Positions 50,452-61,045 are shown, counted from the stretch's first letter. The stretch: DNA of 64,000 nt from Gilliamella sp. ESL0441 (GCF_019469185.1 NZ_CP048264.1:1240001-1304000), one strand, 5' to 3'. Notes: generated from the sequence alone by a model not told the origin. Numbers and translations: made by a program.

Positions 50452-52512
50452 ATGCTACAAGAAAAAGTGTATTTTCCCAAAGAACTTAGTTGGCTTGCTT
50501 TTAATCAACGTGTATTACAAGAAGCCGCTGACAAGACTAATCCACTTATTGAACGTGTTCGATTTTTAGGTATTTATTCCAGCAATCTCGATGAATTTTA
50601 TAAAGTACAATACGCCAATCTAAAAAAATACGTATTAATTGAAGAGGAACAAGGGCATTGTGCTACCTCTAATGCCAGGTCATTATTAAGACAAGTTAAT
50701 CAAAAAGTGATACAGCTTGAACTACAGTTTGATCAGCTTTATAACGAATTACTTCTTGAAATGGCAAGAAATCAAATTTTTCTTATTAATGAAAGACAAC
50801 TCTCCTCTTATCAAGAAGATTGGATAAAAAATTATTACAAACAGAATTTAAGACAGTACATTACACCGATATTACTTGATAGTCATACAGAACTTATCCA
50901 GTTTTTGAAGGATGATCATGCCTATTTAGCTGTCGAAATTATTTGTGAAGAAAAGATAAGTTATGCCCTGCTTGAATTACCGACAGATAATGCACCTCGA
51001 TTTGTACTTTTACCTTCAGAAGTATCAACTAAAAATAAATCCATTATCTTTTTGGATAACATTTTACGCTATTGTTTATCTGATATCTTTAAAGTCTTTT
51101 TTGATGCTACTGAATTAAATGCCTATTCAATCAACATTAACCGAGATGCAGAATATGAATTAAATACCGAGTTAGACAGTTTATTAGAATTAATGTCACA
51201 AGGATTAAAGCAGCGATTAACTGCTCAACCCGTTCGCTTTACTTATCAGAAAGATATGCCAAAAGCATTATTTGAACTGTTAATTAACAAATTACGATTA
51301 ACTGAACAAGATGCCATGCCTGGTGGACGTTACCCTAATTTTAAAGATCTGGCTAACTTTCCTGACCTTGGTGGAAAAAATCTTTTGAATAAACGATTAC
51401 CGAGTTTGGCTTATAATCGTTTTAAGAAGTTTAGAAATGCGTTTGCAACGATCAAAGATCGTGATGTACTTCTTTACTACCCTTACTATTCATTTGGGCA
51501 TGTATTAGAAATTATGCGACAAGCTTCATTTGATCCTGCTGTAACCCATATCCGCATGAATATTTATCGGGTAGCAAAAGATTCTCGATTTATCCATGCT
51601 GCAATTAATGCAGCGAATAACGGTAAAAAAGTCACCGTGGTTGTGGAACTTCAGGCTCGATTTGATGAAGAAGCAAATATCAAATGGGCAAAAAGACTAA
51701 TAAGTAGTGGAATTAAAGTTATCTATTCACAACCCAAACTCAAAATTCATGCCAAACTATTTTTAATCGATCGTCGAGAAGAAAATAAAATTGTCCGATA
51801 TGCACATATTGGATCGGGTAATTTCAATGAAAAAACTGCCCGTGTGTATACAGACTTTTCACTATTAACTGCCGATCCGGCCATTACCGATGAAGTCATA
51901 AAGGTATTTAATTTTATTGAAAATCCATTCAAGCCGGTTTCGTTTAATCATTTGCTTGTTTCTCCTCAAAATACGCGTTTGCGTTTTCATGAATTTATTG
52001 AAAGAGAAATTCAAAATGCAAAAGCAGGAAAACCTTCTGGCATCTATTTAAAGCTTAATGCGATCACTGATAAAGAGATGATAGACCAGTTATACCGAGC
52101 CTCATGTGAAGGTGTAAAAATTAGAATGATTGTTCGTGGAACCTGCGTATTAGAGCCACAAATTCCAAATTTAAGTGAAAATATTTATGTGACCAGTATC
52201 GTCGATCAATACCTAGAACACGCACGGGTGTATATTTTTGAAAATGACGGAAAAAAGGATACTTTCATCTCATCTGCTGATTGGATGCCACGTAATTTAG
52301 ATAACCGCATAGAAGTTGGTGTGAAGATATTTGACCCTATTTTAAAATCAACTATTCATGATATTTTTAATATCCAATGTAATGATAATGTCAAAGCACG
52401 AATTATTGATAAAGAAAACATGAATAACTATGTTCAACGAGGTAATAAGAAAAAAATTCGAGCACAGCACGCTATTTATGATTATTTAAAACAATTAGAA
52501 GCTAAACAATAA
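50452..52512 (+). CDS. ppk: Polyphosphate kinase 1
   Basis: 686 residues (E. coli 688). [16 protein letters not shown] opens the N domain. The catalytic histidines are H433 ([10 protein letters not shown]) and H590 (LEHARVYIF), matching E. coli H435 and H592; [11 protein letters not shown] is also conserved. Polymerises ATP gamma-phosphate to polyphosphate at the inner membrane. Followed after 12 bases by ppx, the usual pair. Confidence 0.97.
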   Translation: MLQEKVYFPKELSWLAFNQRVLQEAADKTNPLIERVRFLGIYSSNLDEFYKVQYANLKKYVLIEEEQGHCATSNARSLLRQVNQKVIQLELQFDQLYNELLLEMARNQIFLINERQLSSYQEDWIKNYYKQNLRQYITPILLDSHTELIQFLKDDHAYLAVEIICEEKISYALLELPTDNAPRFVLLPSEVSTKNKSIIFLDNILRYCLSDIFKVFFDATELNAYSININRDAEYELNTELDSLLELMSQGLKQRLTAQPVRFTYQKDMPKALFELLINKLRLTEQDAMPGGRYPNFKDLANFPDLGGKNLLNKRLPSLAYNRFKKFRNAFATIKDRDVLLYYPYYSFGHVLEIMRQASFDPAVTHIRMNIYRVAKDSRFIHAAINAANNGKKVTVVVELQARFDEEANIKWAKRLISSGIKVIYSQPKLKIHAKLFLIDRREENKIVRYAHIGSGNFNEKTARVYTDFSLLTADPAITDEVIKVFNFIENPFKPVSFNHLLVSPQNTRLRFHEFIEREIQNAKAGKPSGIYLKLNAITDKEMIDQLYRASCEGVKIRMIVRGTCVLEPQIPNLSENIYVTSIVDQYLEHARVYIFENDGKKDTFISSADWMPRNLDNRIEVGVKIFDPILKSTIHDIFNIQCNDNVKARIIDKENMNNYVQRGNKKKIRAQHAIYDYLKQLEAKQ

Positions 52513-52524
52513 GGATATCTAACA

Positions 52525-54048
52525 GTGAAGAAATCTAATGAATATGCGGTTATCGATTTAGGTTCAAATAGTTTTCATATGATCATCGCCCGAATTATTA
52601 ATGGCGCAACACAAATAATTTATAAAAACAAGAAGAATATTCATTTAGCGACAGGATTAGATGAAAAATATCAATTAAGTGAATCAAGTATTAAACGAGG
52701 CATTGAGTGTCTGGAACTATTTGCTGAGCGTTTAAATGGATTTCCTCCAGAAAATGTGAGAATTGTTGCAACTTACACTCTACGTGTTGCCGCCAATAGA
52801 AATAAGTTTTTAAAGGCAGCAGCTAAAATTTTACCTTATCCTATAGAAATTATATCGGGACAAGAAGAAGCGCGTTTAGTCTATTTAGGTACCATGACAG
52901 CTGAACCCACTTCTGCAATCGATACTAAATTTGTTATTGATATTGGCGGAGGATCAACGGAAATTGCGATTGGCAAAGGCAATGATCTAAAACCCATACT
53001 CGTGGCTAGCCGTCCAATGGGTTGCGTAACCTTTAATAAACGTTTTTTTCCACAACAGAAGATTGATGTAGATTCATTTCAACGAGCAAAACTTGCGGCC
53101 GAACAACAAATTGAAACCATGATTAGCACCATAAAAAAACAGAATATCACGGTTGCTTTTGGTACGTCAGGAACCATCAAATCTATTCACCATATTTTAT
53201 TAGATCTTGGGGTGAGTGACGGTATTATCACCCCCAAAAGATTAGATGATTTAGTTAGTTATGTTTTAGATTTTGATACATTTAACGACATTAACTACCC
53301 TTCTCTATCTAATGAACGTAAACAGGTTTTTGTTAGCGGATTGGCAATATTTTGTGGGGTCTTTAACGCATTGGGATTAAACGCCCTACAGTATAGTTCT
53401 AATGCTTTACGTGAAGGGGTTTTGTATGAATTAATTGGTGGTCCTAATTATCGAGACATACGTCAAACCACTGCCGAATCTTTATCTAAACACTACAATA
53501 TTGATCAACGTCATGCTATGCAAGTTGTCAAAACAGCAAAATACTTCTTTTTGCAATGGAAAGAACAAGCTCAAATCGATATTCCAATCTGTGTTGAATC
53601 CATTTTATATTGGGCGGCACTTTTACATGAAGTGGGATTAAAAATTAATTTTACGTCTGTACATAAGCATTCAAGTTACATTTTGCAAAACAGCAATTTG
53701 CCAGGATTTAACGAGGAACAACAACTATTATTATCGACACTTGTTCGTTATCATCGAAAATCGATTAATATTGAAGCATTTCCTTATTTCAGCCTTTTTG
53801 AATTTAAACACATTATTTCATTATTACAAATTCTCAGACTTTCCATTTTGATTAATAACCAACGCTCCACACACATTAATTTGAATGCATTTAGATTAAA
53901 ATTGGTTAAAGATAAATTAACTAAAGTTACATTCGAGATTGATACCAGTTTTGTTGAAGCTAATAAATTGATTTTATTGGATCTAGAGCAGGAACAAAAA
54001 TATTGGCAGGCAATTAATGATTGGAGTTTAACGATTATTTTGTCTTAG
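52525..54048 (+). CDS. ppx: Exopolyphosphatase
   Basis: 507 residues from a GTG start with AAGGAT in front. ASKHA fold: YAVIDLGSNSFHMIIARI (phosphate loop 1), FVIDIGGGSTEIAIG (phosphate 2), GTSGTIKSIHHIL, and a C-terminal HD-like helical domain. Hydrolyses polyphosphate and also guanosine pentaphosphate. Operon partner of ppk. Confidence 0.96.
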   Translation: MKKSNEYAVIDLGSNSFHMIIARIINGATQIIYKNKKNIHLATGLDEKYQLSESSIKRGIECLELFAERLNGFPPENVRIVATYTLRVAANRNKFLKAAAKILPYPIEIISGQEEARLVYLGTMTAEPTSAIDTKFVIDIGGGSTEIAIGKGNDLKPILVASRPMGCVTFNKRFFPQQKIDVDSFQRAKLAAEQQIETMISTIKKQNITVAFGTSGTIKSIHHILLDLGVSDGIITPKRLDDLVSYVLDFDTFNDINYPSLSNERKQVFVSGLAIFCGVFNALGLNALQYSSNALREGVLYELIGGPNYRDIRQTTAESLSKHYNIDQRHAMQVVKTAKYFFLQWKEQAQIDIPICVESILYWAALLHEVGLKINFTSVHKHSSYILQNSNLPGFNEEQQLLLSTLVRYHRKSINIEAFPYFSLFEFKHIISLLQILRLSILINNQRSTHINLNAFRLKLVKDKLTKVTFEIDTSFVEANKLILLDLEQEQKYWQAINDWSLTIILS

Positions 54049-54069
54049 ATTTTTGTATTTTGAGAATTA

Positions 54070-54098
54070 AAAACCGCCAAAAAATCGGCGGTTTTTTT
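54070..54098 (+). terminator. Terminator after ppx
   Basis: ACCGCC, loop of AAAAAAT plus C, GGCGGT, then seven Ts. Convergent with the transporter gene that ends at 54125. Confidence 0.9.
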
Positions 54099-54124
54099 GT
54101 TTAATGTTGAAGATACGTTATTTC

Positions 54125-55588
54125 TTAACCTAATTCCAACATTTTCCACCACAAAAGACCAACGGTAAACACAATGGTTAAGTTAACAACGCTACAGATA
54201 AATCCTACTTTCCACCATGTTTTGACTGGAACAAAACCTTCAGCAAATAACAACGGATTTCGAGCATTGGCAAATTGGGTAATGGAACCAAAATAGTTGG
54301 TACAAATAACTAATGCAAATATCGCAATCATTGGTGGAACATGAAGTGCCACTGCTACAGATAAGAATACTGGAAATAGCGCCGCAATATGCGCATTGCC
54401 ACTAGCAAAGAAATAGTGTAAATAAACATAGGCAACACACAAAATAATGATAACAAATACCCAGCTACTATCACCTAAATGCCCCTTTACTGCACTACCG
54501 ATAGTATCGCCTAGCCATTTTGTAACACCTAGCTTATTGACTTGTCCTGCTATCATTAATAAAGCCGCAAACCAAATTAAGGTATCCCATGCCGCTTTTT
54601 CACCTTTCACATCATCCCAGGTTAGTACACCAGTTAAGATTAAAATCGTTAAACCAATAAAAGCAGTCGTTGTTGCATCAATACCTAAATAGTCTTTACC
54701 GAAAATCCAAAGACCTAATAATAAAATTACCGTACCACCCATAATAATTTCTTTAGCGGTAATTGGTCCCATTTTTTTCAATTCTTCAACGGCTAATCTT
54801 GGCGCATCAGGTGTCTTTTTAAGCTCTGGATTGGTTAAGAAATAAATGACTAATGGAATCACAATAAAAGAAACTAAACAAGGTACGATAGCTGCAATAA
54901 ACCACTGTCCCCATCCCAATGTCACGCCTAATGTTTCTGTGACTAATTTAGCGGCTAATAAATTACCGGTAAATGCAGTCAAAAACATTGCTGAGGTAAT
55001 ATCATTGATATGACTAATGGTTAACATTAAAAAAGTGCCAATTCGACTTCTTGATTCATCTTTTGGATTGGAATTAAAGTTAATCGATAATGCTTCAGCG
55101 ATTGGATAAATCACACCGCCAGCCCGAGCAGTTGTACTTGGTATAGCCGGTGCTAAAGCGACATCTGTAACGGATAAACCATAAGCTAAGCCTAAAGTAT
55201 TTTTACCTAAAATTTTAACCAAATAATAAGCAATACGTTTACTTAAACCTGTTTTAATAAATCCTCTTGCAATCATAAAAGCAACTACAATTAGCCAAAT
55301 TAAGCTACTATTCAATTCGCTCAATGATATTTTGATTGATTCGGTTGCATTAGCCGCACCCGATGGTCTTAAAATAGCAAAAACCGTAATGGCTAATAAT
55401 CCAATTGCGCCAATTGGCATAATTTCTGCAACAATACAGGCAATAGTTGCCACAAAAATAATGCTTGTTCGCCAACCTTCTGTACTTATTCCTTGTGGAG
55501 GCGAAACAAATAGCCATAATATTGCTGAAATAGCTGCAATAATTATGAGCGGTACCCATTTTACTGGCGGTTTTTTCACTGCGTTCAT
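54125..55588 (-). CDS. DASS family di/tricarboxylate antiporter
   Basis: 487 residues, the length of E. coli CitT and TtdT. About twelve hydrophobic segments; family features are PSTTARAGGVIYPIAEAL and, near the end, FASGNAHIAALFPVFLSVAV. CitT/TtdT-type members exchange external citrate or tartrate for internal succinate. Next to apbE and the fumarate-reductase fusion, and read in the same direction, so it probably brings in fumarate, malate or tartrate and exports succinate. The substrate is inferred from context. Confidence 0.85.
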   Translation of the reverse strand: MNAVKKPPVKWVPLIIIAAISAILWLFVSPPQGISTEGWRTSIIFVATIACIVAEIMPIGAIGLLAITVFAILRPSGAANATESIKISLSELNSSLIWLIVVAFMIARGFIKTGLSKRIAYYLVKILGKNTLGLAYGLSVTDVALAPAIPSTTARAGGVIYPIAEALSINFNSNPKDESRSRIGTFLMLTISHINDITSAMFLTAFTGNLLAAKLVTETLGVTLGWGQWFIAAIVPCLVSFIVIPLVIYFLTNPELKKTPDAPRLAVEELKKMGPITAKEIIMGGTVILLLGLWIFGKDYLGIDATTTAFIGLTILILTGVLTWDDVKGEKAAWDTLIWFAALLMIAGQVNKLGVTKWLGDTIGSAVKGHLGDSSWVFVIIILCVAYVYLHYFFASGNAHIAALFPVFLSVAVALHVPPMIAIFALVICTNYFGSITQFANARNPLLFAEGFVPVKTWWKVGFICSVVNLTIVFTVGLLWWKMLELG

Positions 55589-55664
55589 AATAATTTCCTT
55601 CTTAAATTTAAAAAACGTAATTAATTCATTTAGAACAATAAAAGTTTAGCAATTTCATTGATTC

Positions 55665-56633
55665 TTAATTCAGATTCATTTCATAGTGTTTATCAATCAG
55701 ATCAAATTTAAAATTATTTGGATTGATCAGGGTCATCGTTTTATCTTTCAATAAAAAAATAGCTGAAATATCCTGATGCTTCTTTAAATATTCACAACTG
55801 TTATTCACCCCTAATCCATACAGAATTGTTGAGTAAATATCGCCTTCAAGAGAAGTATCTGAAATAACGGTAACACTCTCAACTTCATTATCAAGAGGAT
55901 AACCAGTTAACGGGTTAAAAATATGATGATAAAGGCGATTATTTTGAGCAAAATAGCGTTCATAAATACCAGATGTGACGACTGATTTATTTTTGACTTT
56001 TATTATACCTGCTAACTCGTCAGATAAAGAAAAGGGTTTTCTTAACCCTATACACCAATAACCTGACTTTTCTATTGGGGAAGATCCTAACGTTAGTACA
56101 TTTCCGCCTAAATTTATGATGCCATAGTGAATGTTATGTTCAAGTAACAGACTTTTAATAACATCAGCGATATAACCTTTTGCGATAGCACCAAGATCTA
56201 TCTCCATTCCTGCCTTTTTTAAAAAAACAGAATGGGTTTTATCATTTAGTTCTATATCTAGTGGATCGGTTAATAAAAGTTGTTGCTTGATATAATCATC
56301 GGCAGGAATGCTATCCCCTTTAAACCCTATTTTCCAAAGTTTGACCACAGGACCGATAGCCAAGTTAAAACAACTATTGGGATTCAGGCTTAGTTGCCAA
56401 GCCTGTTTAATAAGTGAAAATACTGGTAAGCTTACTACTACCGGATGTTTTCCTGCTGCAAGATTGATTGACATAACCTCCGATACAGGGCGATTAACCG
56501 TCAATTTATCTTCAAGCAATTTAATAGTAGCAAAAGCAAGTTTTGCGACGGTTTCATTCTGCTCAAGTAGCGTCAATGTCACCGTCATCCCCATCAATGT
56601 TTGAGTATACTCGAAGGTAGTAGAACTTCCCAT
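55665..56633 (-). CDS. apbE: FAD:protein FMN transferase (ApbE family), cytosolic
   Basis: 322 residues. ApbE core: FEYTQTLMGMTVTLTLLEQN, MEIDLGAIAKGYIADVIK (FAD and Mg2+ site), GIINLGGNVLTLGSS and HHIFNPLTGYPLDNEVESVTV. Attaches FMN covalently to Thr in (S/T)GAT-type motifs. The usual lipoprotein or Sec signal is missing, so it should act in the cytosol. Its probable substrate is the FMN_bind domain of the neighbouring gene, 17 bases away. Confidence 0.92.
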   Translation of the reverse strand: MGSSTTFEYTQTLMGMTVTLTLLEQNETVAKLAFATIKLLEDKLTVNRPVSEVMSINLAAGKHPVVVSLPVFSLIKQAWQLSLNPNSCFNLAIGPVVKLWKIGFKGDSIPADDYIKQQLLLTDPLDIELNDKTHSVFLKKAGMEIDLGAIAKGYIADVIKSLLLEHNIHYGIINLGGNVLTLGSSPIEKSGYWCIGLRKPFSLSDELAGIIKVKNKSVVTSGIYERYFAQNNRLYHHIFNPLTGYPLDNEVESVTVISDTSLEGDIYSTILYGLGVNNSCEYLKKHQDISAIFLLKDKTMTLINPNNFKFDLIDKHYEMNLN

Positions 56634-56650
56634 TTTTAAGCCAATTTCAA

Positions 56651-59422
56651 TTAACTGTTAATGTAATCAGTGGCTTTTTTACCTGCTTGCATACCAAAAA
56701 TAATGATATCTGCAACAGCATTACCACCAATACGATTTGCTCCATGTACACCACCAACAACTTCACCCGCAGCAAAAACACCTTTAATTACATGTTTATC
56801 ATTGTCAAGTACTTGTGTCTCAGTGTTAATTGTTACACCTCCCATTGTATGGTGAACACCCGGTGCAATTTTAATTGCATAAAACGGGGCAGTATTAATT
56901 GGATGACGCATTCCCGTCGTTCGACCAAAATCTTCATCTTGTTTGTTCATTACAAACTGATTATAACGATCAATCGTTTTAGACAGATTATGAGCATCAA
57001 TAGAAAGTTTGTTAGCTAATTCAGCGATTGAATTAGCTTGAACAACCAGATCATTAGAAACATACTCTTCAACGGCTTTATTTTCGTCACGAACTTGTTG
57101 ATCAAATAAAATATAGGAATAGTGTTCAGGTAATTTGATGATATCCGCTGAAACTTTATCTCGGGTATCTAATTCATTAACAAAACGTTTACCTTCTTGA
57201 GAAACAAGAATTGCGCCACCGCCACGTATAGATTCTGAGATCAAATATGAGGTAGTTTGTTCAACAGTTGGATGGATTTGAATTTCGCCCATATCAACAG
57301 TGCCAGCCCCAAGTTTTTCTAAGATCATGATACCAGAACCTGTCGCCCCTTTATGGTTGGTTGTCACAAAACCTTTTAAGTCAGGACGATATTTTTCAAC
57401 CATTTCACGGTTAGCACTGAATCCGCCCGTTGCTATCACAACCGCTTTTGCTTTAATAATATAATTTGTGCCGTCTTCTTCAACGACTTTAACGCCAACA
57501 ACTTTATGATTTTCGGTAACGATTTCAGTCACATTAGTATCTAACATGACTTCAATACCACGTTTATTAAGATTTTTTACCAATCCACTAATCAAAAAGC
57601 CGCCAACAGCTGCACCACTAGCTGGTCGATGTGTACGGTCAATACTCATTCCACCTGTTGTCGTAATACCACTTAGTTCAATACCGTTTTCATCTAACCA
57701 ATCAATCGCATCGGGAGCATTTTCAACAAAATAACGGAGTAACTCTGGATTATTTTTATTTTTACCTCCAGCCAAAGTTTCTTTATAGAATAGATCCTTA
57801 CTATCTACGATACCTTTAAGTTTTTGGAATTTAGTTTCAGCTGCATTCATACCAGCAGACGCTTTATTGGTATTTCCGCCAATAACAGGCATTTTTTCAA
57901 CGACAACAACGCTAGCACCTAAATCATGAGCTCGTATTGCAGAAGCCAGCCCTGCTCCCCCGCTTCCCACGACAACAATATCGTAAGATTTATCATTTGG
58001 ATCACCACCTTCAGCAATAATGGCTTCTTTATTCGACTGTGTCATGGCCTTAGTAACGGCTTTTTTGAACGCTTCACATTGAGATGTAGCCCCTGAAATA
58101 GCATCCACATGTGGACTATTTGAATTAATGATTCTTTGTTTAATTTCTGCAAAATTATCTAAAATTTGATGATCAAATTCATTAGCATTCACAAGTTGCA
58201 TATCTTTAATGAAATCTTTGCCTAATTCGACATTGATAAGAAATTCATAAGATTCATCATTAACTTTTTCTTGATATTGACCTGGTTTGAACTTCTTATT
58301 ATTTAAACTCGCATCACGAATTAGTGCTTCAACTAATGAAAAACGCCATAAAGGCTCAGGAATATTTAATTCTTCACGTTTGTCACTACTGATGGTTAGC
58401 TCCAGTTGTTCACCTTTTTCAATACGACTAATCCAGTCTGGATAAGCGATGCATGCGCGACCAACGGCGACCAAATCGTAACCATTATCAATCGCCGTTT
58501 CTACATCAATTTGATTAACCACATTACCTACACCTACTACCGGAATTTTAGCTAATGTCGCAGATCGCATTGCCACATATTTATTGATTAACGGGGTTGG
58601 ATCTTGGGTATCAACAATTGAAGGTCTTAAAATCGCGCCCATTGAAAAATGGATATAATCAAGCCCTTTGTCAGCTAACTTTTCAAGTAGATACATCGAG
58701 TCATCAAAACGAATACCCGGTACTTCTAATTCTTCCGGAGAAAAACGATAACCAACAATAAATTCTGGCGTTGCAAACTGTTTAACCATTTTATGGGTGA
58801 TATCTAAGATTGCTAAAGGGAATTGCAAGCGATTATCACGGCTTCCACCCCATTTATCAGTTCGTTGATTTGAATTTGGAGAATAAAATTGTTGGATTAA
58901 ATAAGTGTTAGCGCCGTGGATTTCAACACCATCAAAACCGGCTTCAATAGCACGACGCACTGCTTGACCAAATTTTTCGATCATGTCGTCGACTTCGTCA
59001 GCCGTTAATTCGATTGGTGTTGCAGCTCCTGCCCTTGGTGCTGCGATAGCACTTGGTCCAACAGGAGACTGTCCGCCGATGAGCTTAGGTTCAACCATTC
59101 GTCCACCGTGATAAACTTGAATAACCGCTTTCGATCCCTTTTCTTTGATCGCTTTGGCAATTTTTGCTAATCCTTCAATTTTATCATCGTTATCTAAACC
59201 TATCGCACCAGGAAACGCTAATCCTTTATTATCGACAAATCCACACTCAACGATGATTGTTCCTATTTCACCAGATCGATCTCGATAATACTCGATCAAA
59301 TCATGTGTGACAGAACCATCATAAAATCCGGAGCATGTCGTCATTGGCGCCATCATGATTCTATTTTTAAGCTCAACGCCATTGGGTAAAGTGAAGGGTT
59401 TAAAAATATTTTCTTTTTTCAT
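56651..59422 (-). CDS. Soluble NADH:fumarate (or enoate) reductase, OYE/FMN_bind/FAD_binding_2 fusion
   Basis: 923 residues. Residues 1-345 are an old-yellow-enzyme barrel (PFTLPNGVELKNRIMMAPMT, GFDGVEIHGANTYLIQQFYS). An FMN_bind domain with DAISGATSQ places the FMN-accepting Thr at residue 446. From about 485 comes a flavocytochrome-c/fumarate-reductase domain (DIVVVGSGGAGLASAIRA). The catalytic residues of fumarate reductases are all present: His in RTHRP, Arg in TRDKVSAD, His in HHTMGGV and Arg in GANRIGGNA. Urocanate reductases have Tyr at the first of these, so fumarate is favoured. No signal peptide, hence cytosolic. This layout is known for NADH-dependent fumarate and acrylate/cinnamate reductases. 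Confidence 0.9.
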   Translation of the reverse strand: MKKENIFKPFTLPNGVELKNRIMMAPMTTCSGFYDGSVTHDLIEYYRDRSGEIGTIIVECGFVDNKGLAFPGAIGLDNDDKIEGLAKIAKAIKEKGSKAVIQVYHGGRMVEPKLIGGQSPVGPSAIAAPRAGAATPIELTADEVDDMIEKFGQAVRRAIEAGFDGVEIHGANTYLIQQFYSPNSNQRTDKWGGSRDNRLQFPLAILDITHKMVKQFATPEFIVGYRFSPEELEVPGIRFDDSMYLLEKLADKGLDYIHFSMGAILRPSIVDTQDPTPLINKYVAMRSATLAKIPVVGVGNVVNQIDVETAIDNGYDLVAVGRACIAYPDWISRIEKGEQLELTISSDKREELNIPEPLWRFSLVEALIRDASLNNKKFKPGQYQEKVNDESYEFLINVELGKDFIKDMQLVNANEFDHQILDNFAEIKQRIINSNSPHVDAISGATSQCEAFKKAVTKAMTQSNKEAIIAEGGDPNDKSYDIVVVGSGGAGLASAIRAHDLGASVVVVEKMPVIGGNTNKASAGMNAAETKFQKLKGIVDSKDLFYKETLAGGKNKNNPELLRYFVENAPDAIDWLDENGIELSGITTTGGMSIDRTHRPASGAAVGGFLISGLVKNLNKRGIEVMLDTNVTEIVTENHKVVGVKVVEEDGTNYIIKAKAVVIATGGFSANREMVEKYRPDLKGFVTTNHKGATGSGIMILEKLGAGTVDMGEIQIHPTVEQTTSYLISESIRGGGAILVSQEGKRFVNELDTRDKVSADIIKLPEHYSYILFDQQVRDENKAVEEYVSNDLVVQANSIAELANKLSIDAHNLSKTIDRYNQFVMNKQDEDFGRTTGMRHPINTAPFYAIKIAPGVHHTMGGVTINTETQVLDNDKHVIKGVFAAGEVVGGVHGANRIGGNAVADIIIFGMQAGKKATDYINS

Positions 59423-59770
59423 TATTATATACCTAATTATTTTATTCAGATTTATTTACTAAGGTGATCATATCATTACTTATTGACATTCTCTACTTAG
59501 AAAAAGACTTTTGATGTTCTGAAGTATTATTTTTTAGACAACATTTTTTATATATTTATTAGTGTTTTAGAAAAGATATCGTAATATTAAAAAACGATAT
59601 TGCTTATTATTTAGCTGAGTTTCTATTTTTGAATAAAAAATAGCATTTAAAAATCTAAAAAAAAACACTATAACTATTTCATTTACTTATATATTTAAAC
59701 CAACTATTATCTTGAACTTTCATTTTAATCGGCTAGAATGCCTTGTAGCTTATTAAAAAGAGAATAAGAG
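59423..59770. other. Divergent intergenic region, fumarate module / pyr leader
   Basis: About 350 AT-rich bases between two divergent units. It must hold both promoters. I looked for an FNR box (TTGAT-N4-ATCAA) and see no good match. No gene is visible. Confidence 0.5.
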
Positions 59771-59950
59771 ATGATTAATATGATAATTTCCAGGCAACAA
59801 TCAAAACTCACTCATTGTTCTTTTTTAGCCATGTTATTTGATCCTCCTTTATGGAGGATTTTTTTTATCTCAAATTTTATCGTTATTCTTCTAATTCCTA
59901 ATCTAACTATCAATATTATCAGCACATTCATCAAACAGGAGATGTTATGA
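59771..59950 (+). CDS. Leader ORF across the attenuator of the dihydroorotate dehydrogenase gene
   Basis: A 59-codon frame from ATG 59771 (weak AAGAG ribosome site) runs without a stop through the terminator at 59841-59866 and ends in ATGTTATGA, its TGA overlapping the ATG of the next gene by four bases. The order leader start, T-rich pause tract (TGTTCTTTTTT at 59816-59826), terminator and pyrimidine gene is that of pyrBI-type attenuation. There, slow transcription at low UTP lets the ribosome follow closely and block the hairpin. The peptide itself probably has no function. Confidence 0.55.
   Translation: MINMIISRQQSKLTHCSFLAMLFDPPLWRIFFISNFIVILLIPNLTINIISTFIKQEML
59841..59866 (+). terminator. 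Attenuator hairpin upstream of the dihydroorotate dehydrogenase gene
   Basis: ATCCTCC, loop TTTAT, GGAGGAT with eight Ts; lies inside the leader ORF, 80 bases before the gene. Confidence 0.85.
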
Positions 59951-60996
59951 AATCTTTGACACCATTTTACGATCCGACTATAAGTTATGAAGATAACTAT
60001 GCCAAAGGACCTTTTGGGCTATTTTCTCAACTTGAAAAAGCAGAAAAAATGACAACCGAATCGACCAAATTTTTGAATTTTGATGTCAATCTACCTTTTG
60101 GAATGCCAGCCGGTCCATTATTAAATGCAAATTATATTAAAGCTGCCTTTGCTTATGGATTTGACTTGTGTGTTTATAAAACTGTTAGAACAAAATTTCA
60201 TAAATGTCATCCATTACCCAATGTATTATCTGTTCATCCTAACGGGAAATTATCCAGTAATCTTGATACTGTCTTAGCAGATACAAATTATACTCAACCT
60301 TTATCGATTACTAATTCCTTTGGTGTCCCTTCTCTTGCTCCTGATATTTGGCAACCTGATATGGCTGATGCTGTGAAAGCTGCAGGTCAAGGACAATATG
60401 TTATTGGTAGTTTTCAAGGAACACAAGGACATGGCGAAATAGAAAAAGATTATGCGTTAGCCGCTAAATTAGTAAGAGAAACTAATGCCCCAATTCTAGA
60501 AGCAAATTTAAGCTGTCCAAATGAAGGAGCAAGTAAATTACTTTGTTTTGATGTGGATAAAGTAGAACGTATCGTAAAAGAAATCAAAAATACCGTCCCC
60601 GATCGTCCACTTATATTGAAACTAGCCTATTTCCCAGATGATGAAAGAATTATTTCATTACTTACAAAAGTCGGTTCGATAATTGATGGATTAAGTGCTA
60701 TTAATACGTTATCTGCAAAACCTGTTAATGCAAACGGTCAACCAGCTTTAGGAGAAAACAGAAAAGAAGGTGGAATTTGTGGTGATGCAATTCGTTGGGC
60801 CGGTTTAGATATGGTGAGTCGCCTTGATAAATATCGTCAACAAATGGATTTAAAATTTGCCATTATAGGTGTTGGTGGAGTTAGCAACAGTGAACATTAT
60901 CACCAATTCATTAAAAATGGGGCTGATGCTGTAATGAGTGCGACAGGAGCCATGTGGAATCCGCTTCTTGCTATAGAAATTAAGAAAAGTCTTTAA
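59947..60996 (+). CDS. Dihydroorotate dehydrogenase, class 1A-like
   Basis: 349 residues. FMN and orotate-site motifs align with class 1A enzymes such as Lactococcus PyrDA: Lys in VYKTVR, NSFGVP, NLSCPN with the class 1 catalytic Cys (class 2 enzymes have Ser), Lys in LKLAYF, Asn in INTLS, GGICG and IIGVGGV. It lacks the membrane-binding helices of class 2. An N-terminal extension of about 30 residues makes it longer than the typical 311. Class 1A enzymes use fumarate as electron acceptor. CAGGAG ribosome site and ATGA coupling to the leader ORF. Class is judged by motif, not alignment. Confidence 0.8.
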   Translation: MKSLTPFYDPTISYEDNYAKGPFGLFSQLEKAEKMTTESTKFLNFDVNLPFGMPAGPLLNANYIKAAFAYGFDLCVYKTVRTKFHKCHPLPNVLSVHPNGKLSSNLDTVLADTNYTQPLSITNSFGVPSLAPDIWQPDMADAVKAAGQGQYVIGSFQGTQGHGEIEKDYALAAKLVRETNAPILEANLSCPNEGASKLLCFDVDKVERIVKEIKNTVPDRPLILKLAYFPDDERIISLLTKVGSIIDGLSAINTLSAKPVNANGQPALGENRKEGGICGDAIRWAGLDMVSRLDKYRQQMDLKFAIIGVGGVSNSEHYHQFIKNGADAVMSATGAMWNPLLAIEIKKSL

Positions 60997-61022
60997 TAGA
61001 TTGTTAACCATGTTTATAATCG

Positions 61023-61045
61023 TTACAGGGTAACGCACCCTGTAA
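61023..61045 (+). terminator. Terminator after the dihydroorotate dehydrogenase gene
   Basis: TTACAGGGT, loop AACGC, ACCCTGTAA, then TTACCGTTTTTT. It ends exactly at the ybaN stop codon on the other strand. Confidence 0.85.

Noticed and set aside
59423..59770. FNR box controlling the fumarate reductase operon
   Set aside because: The region has TGATC-containing sequences, but none fits TTGAT-N4-ATCAA well enough to report.
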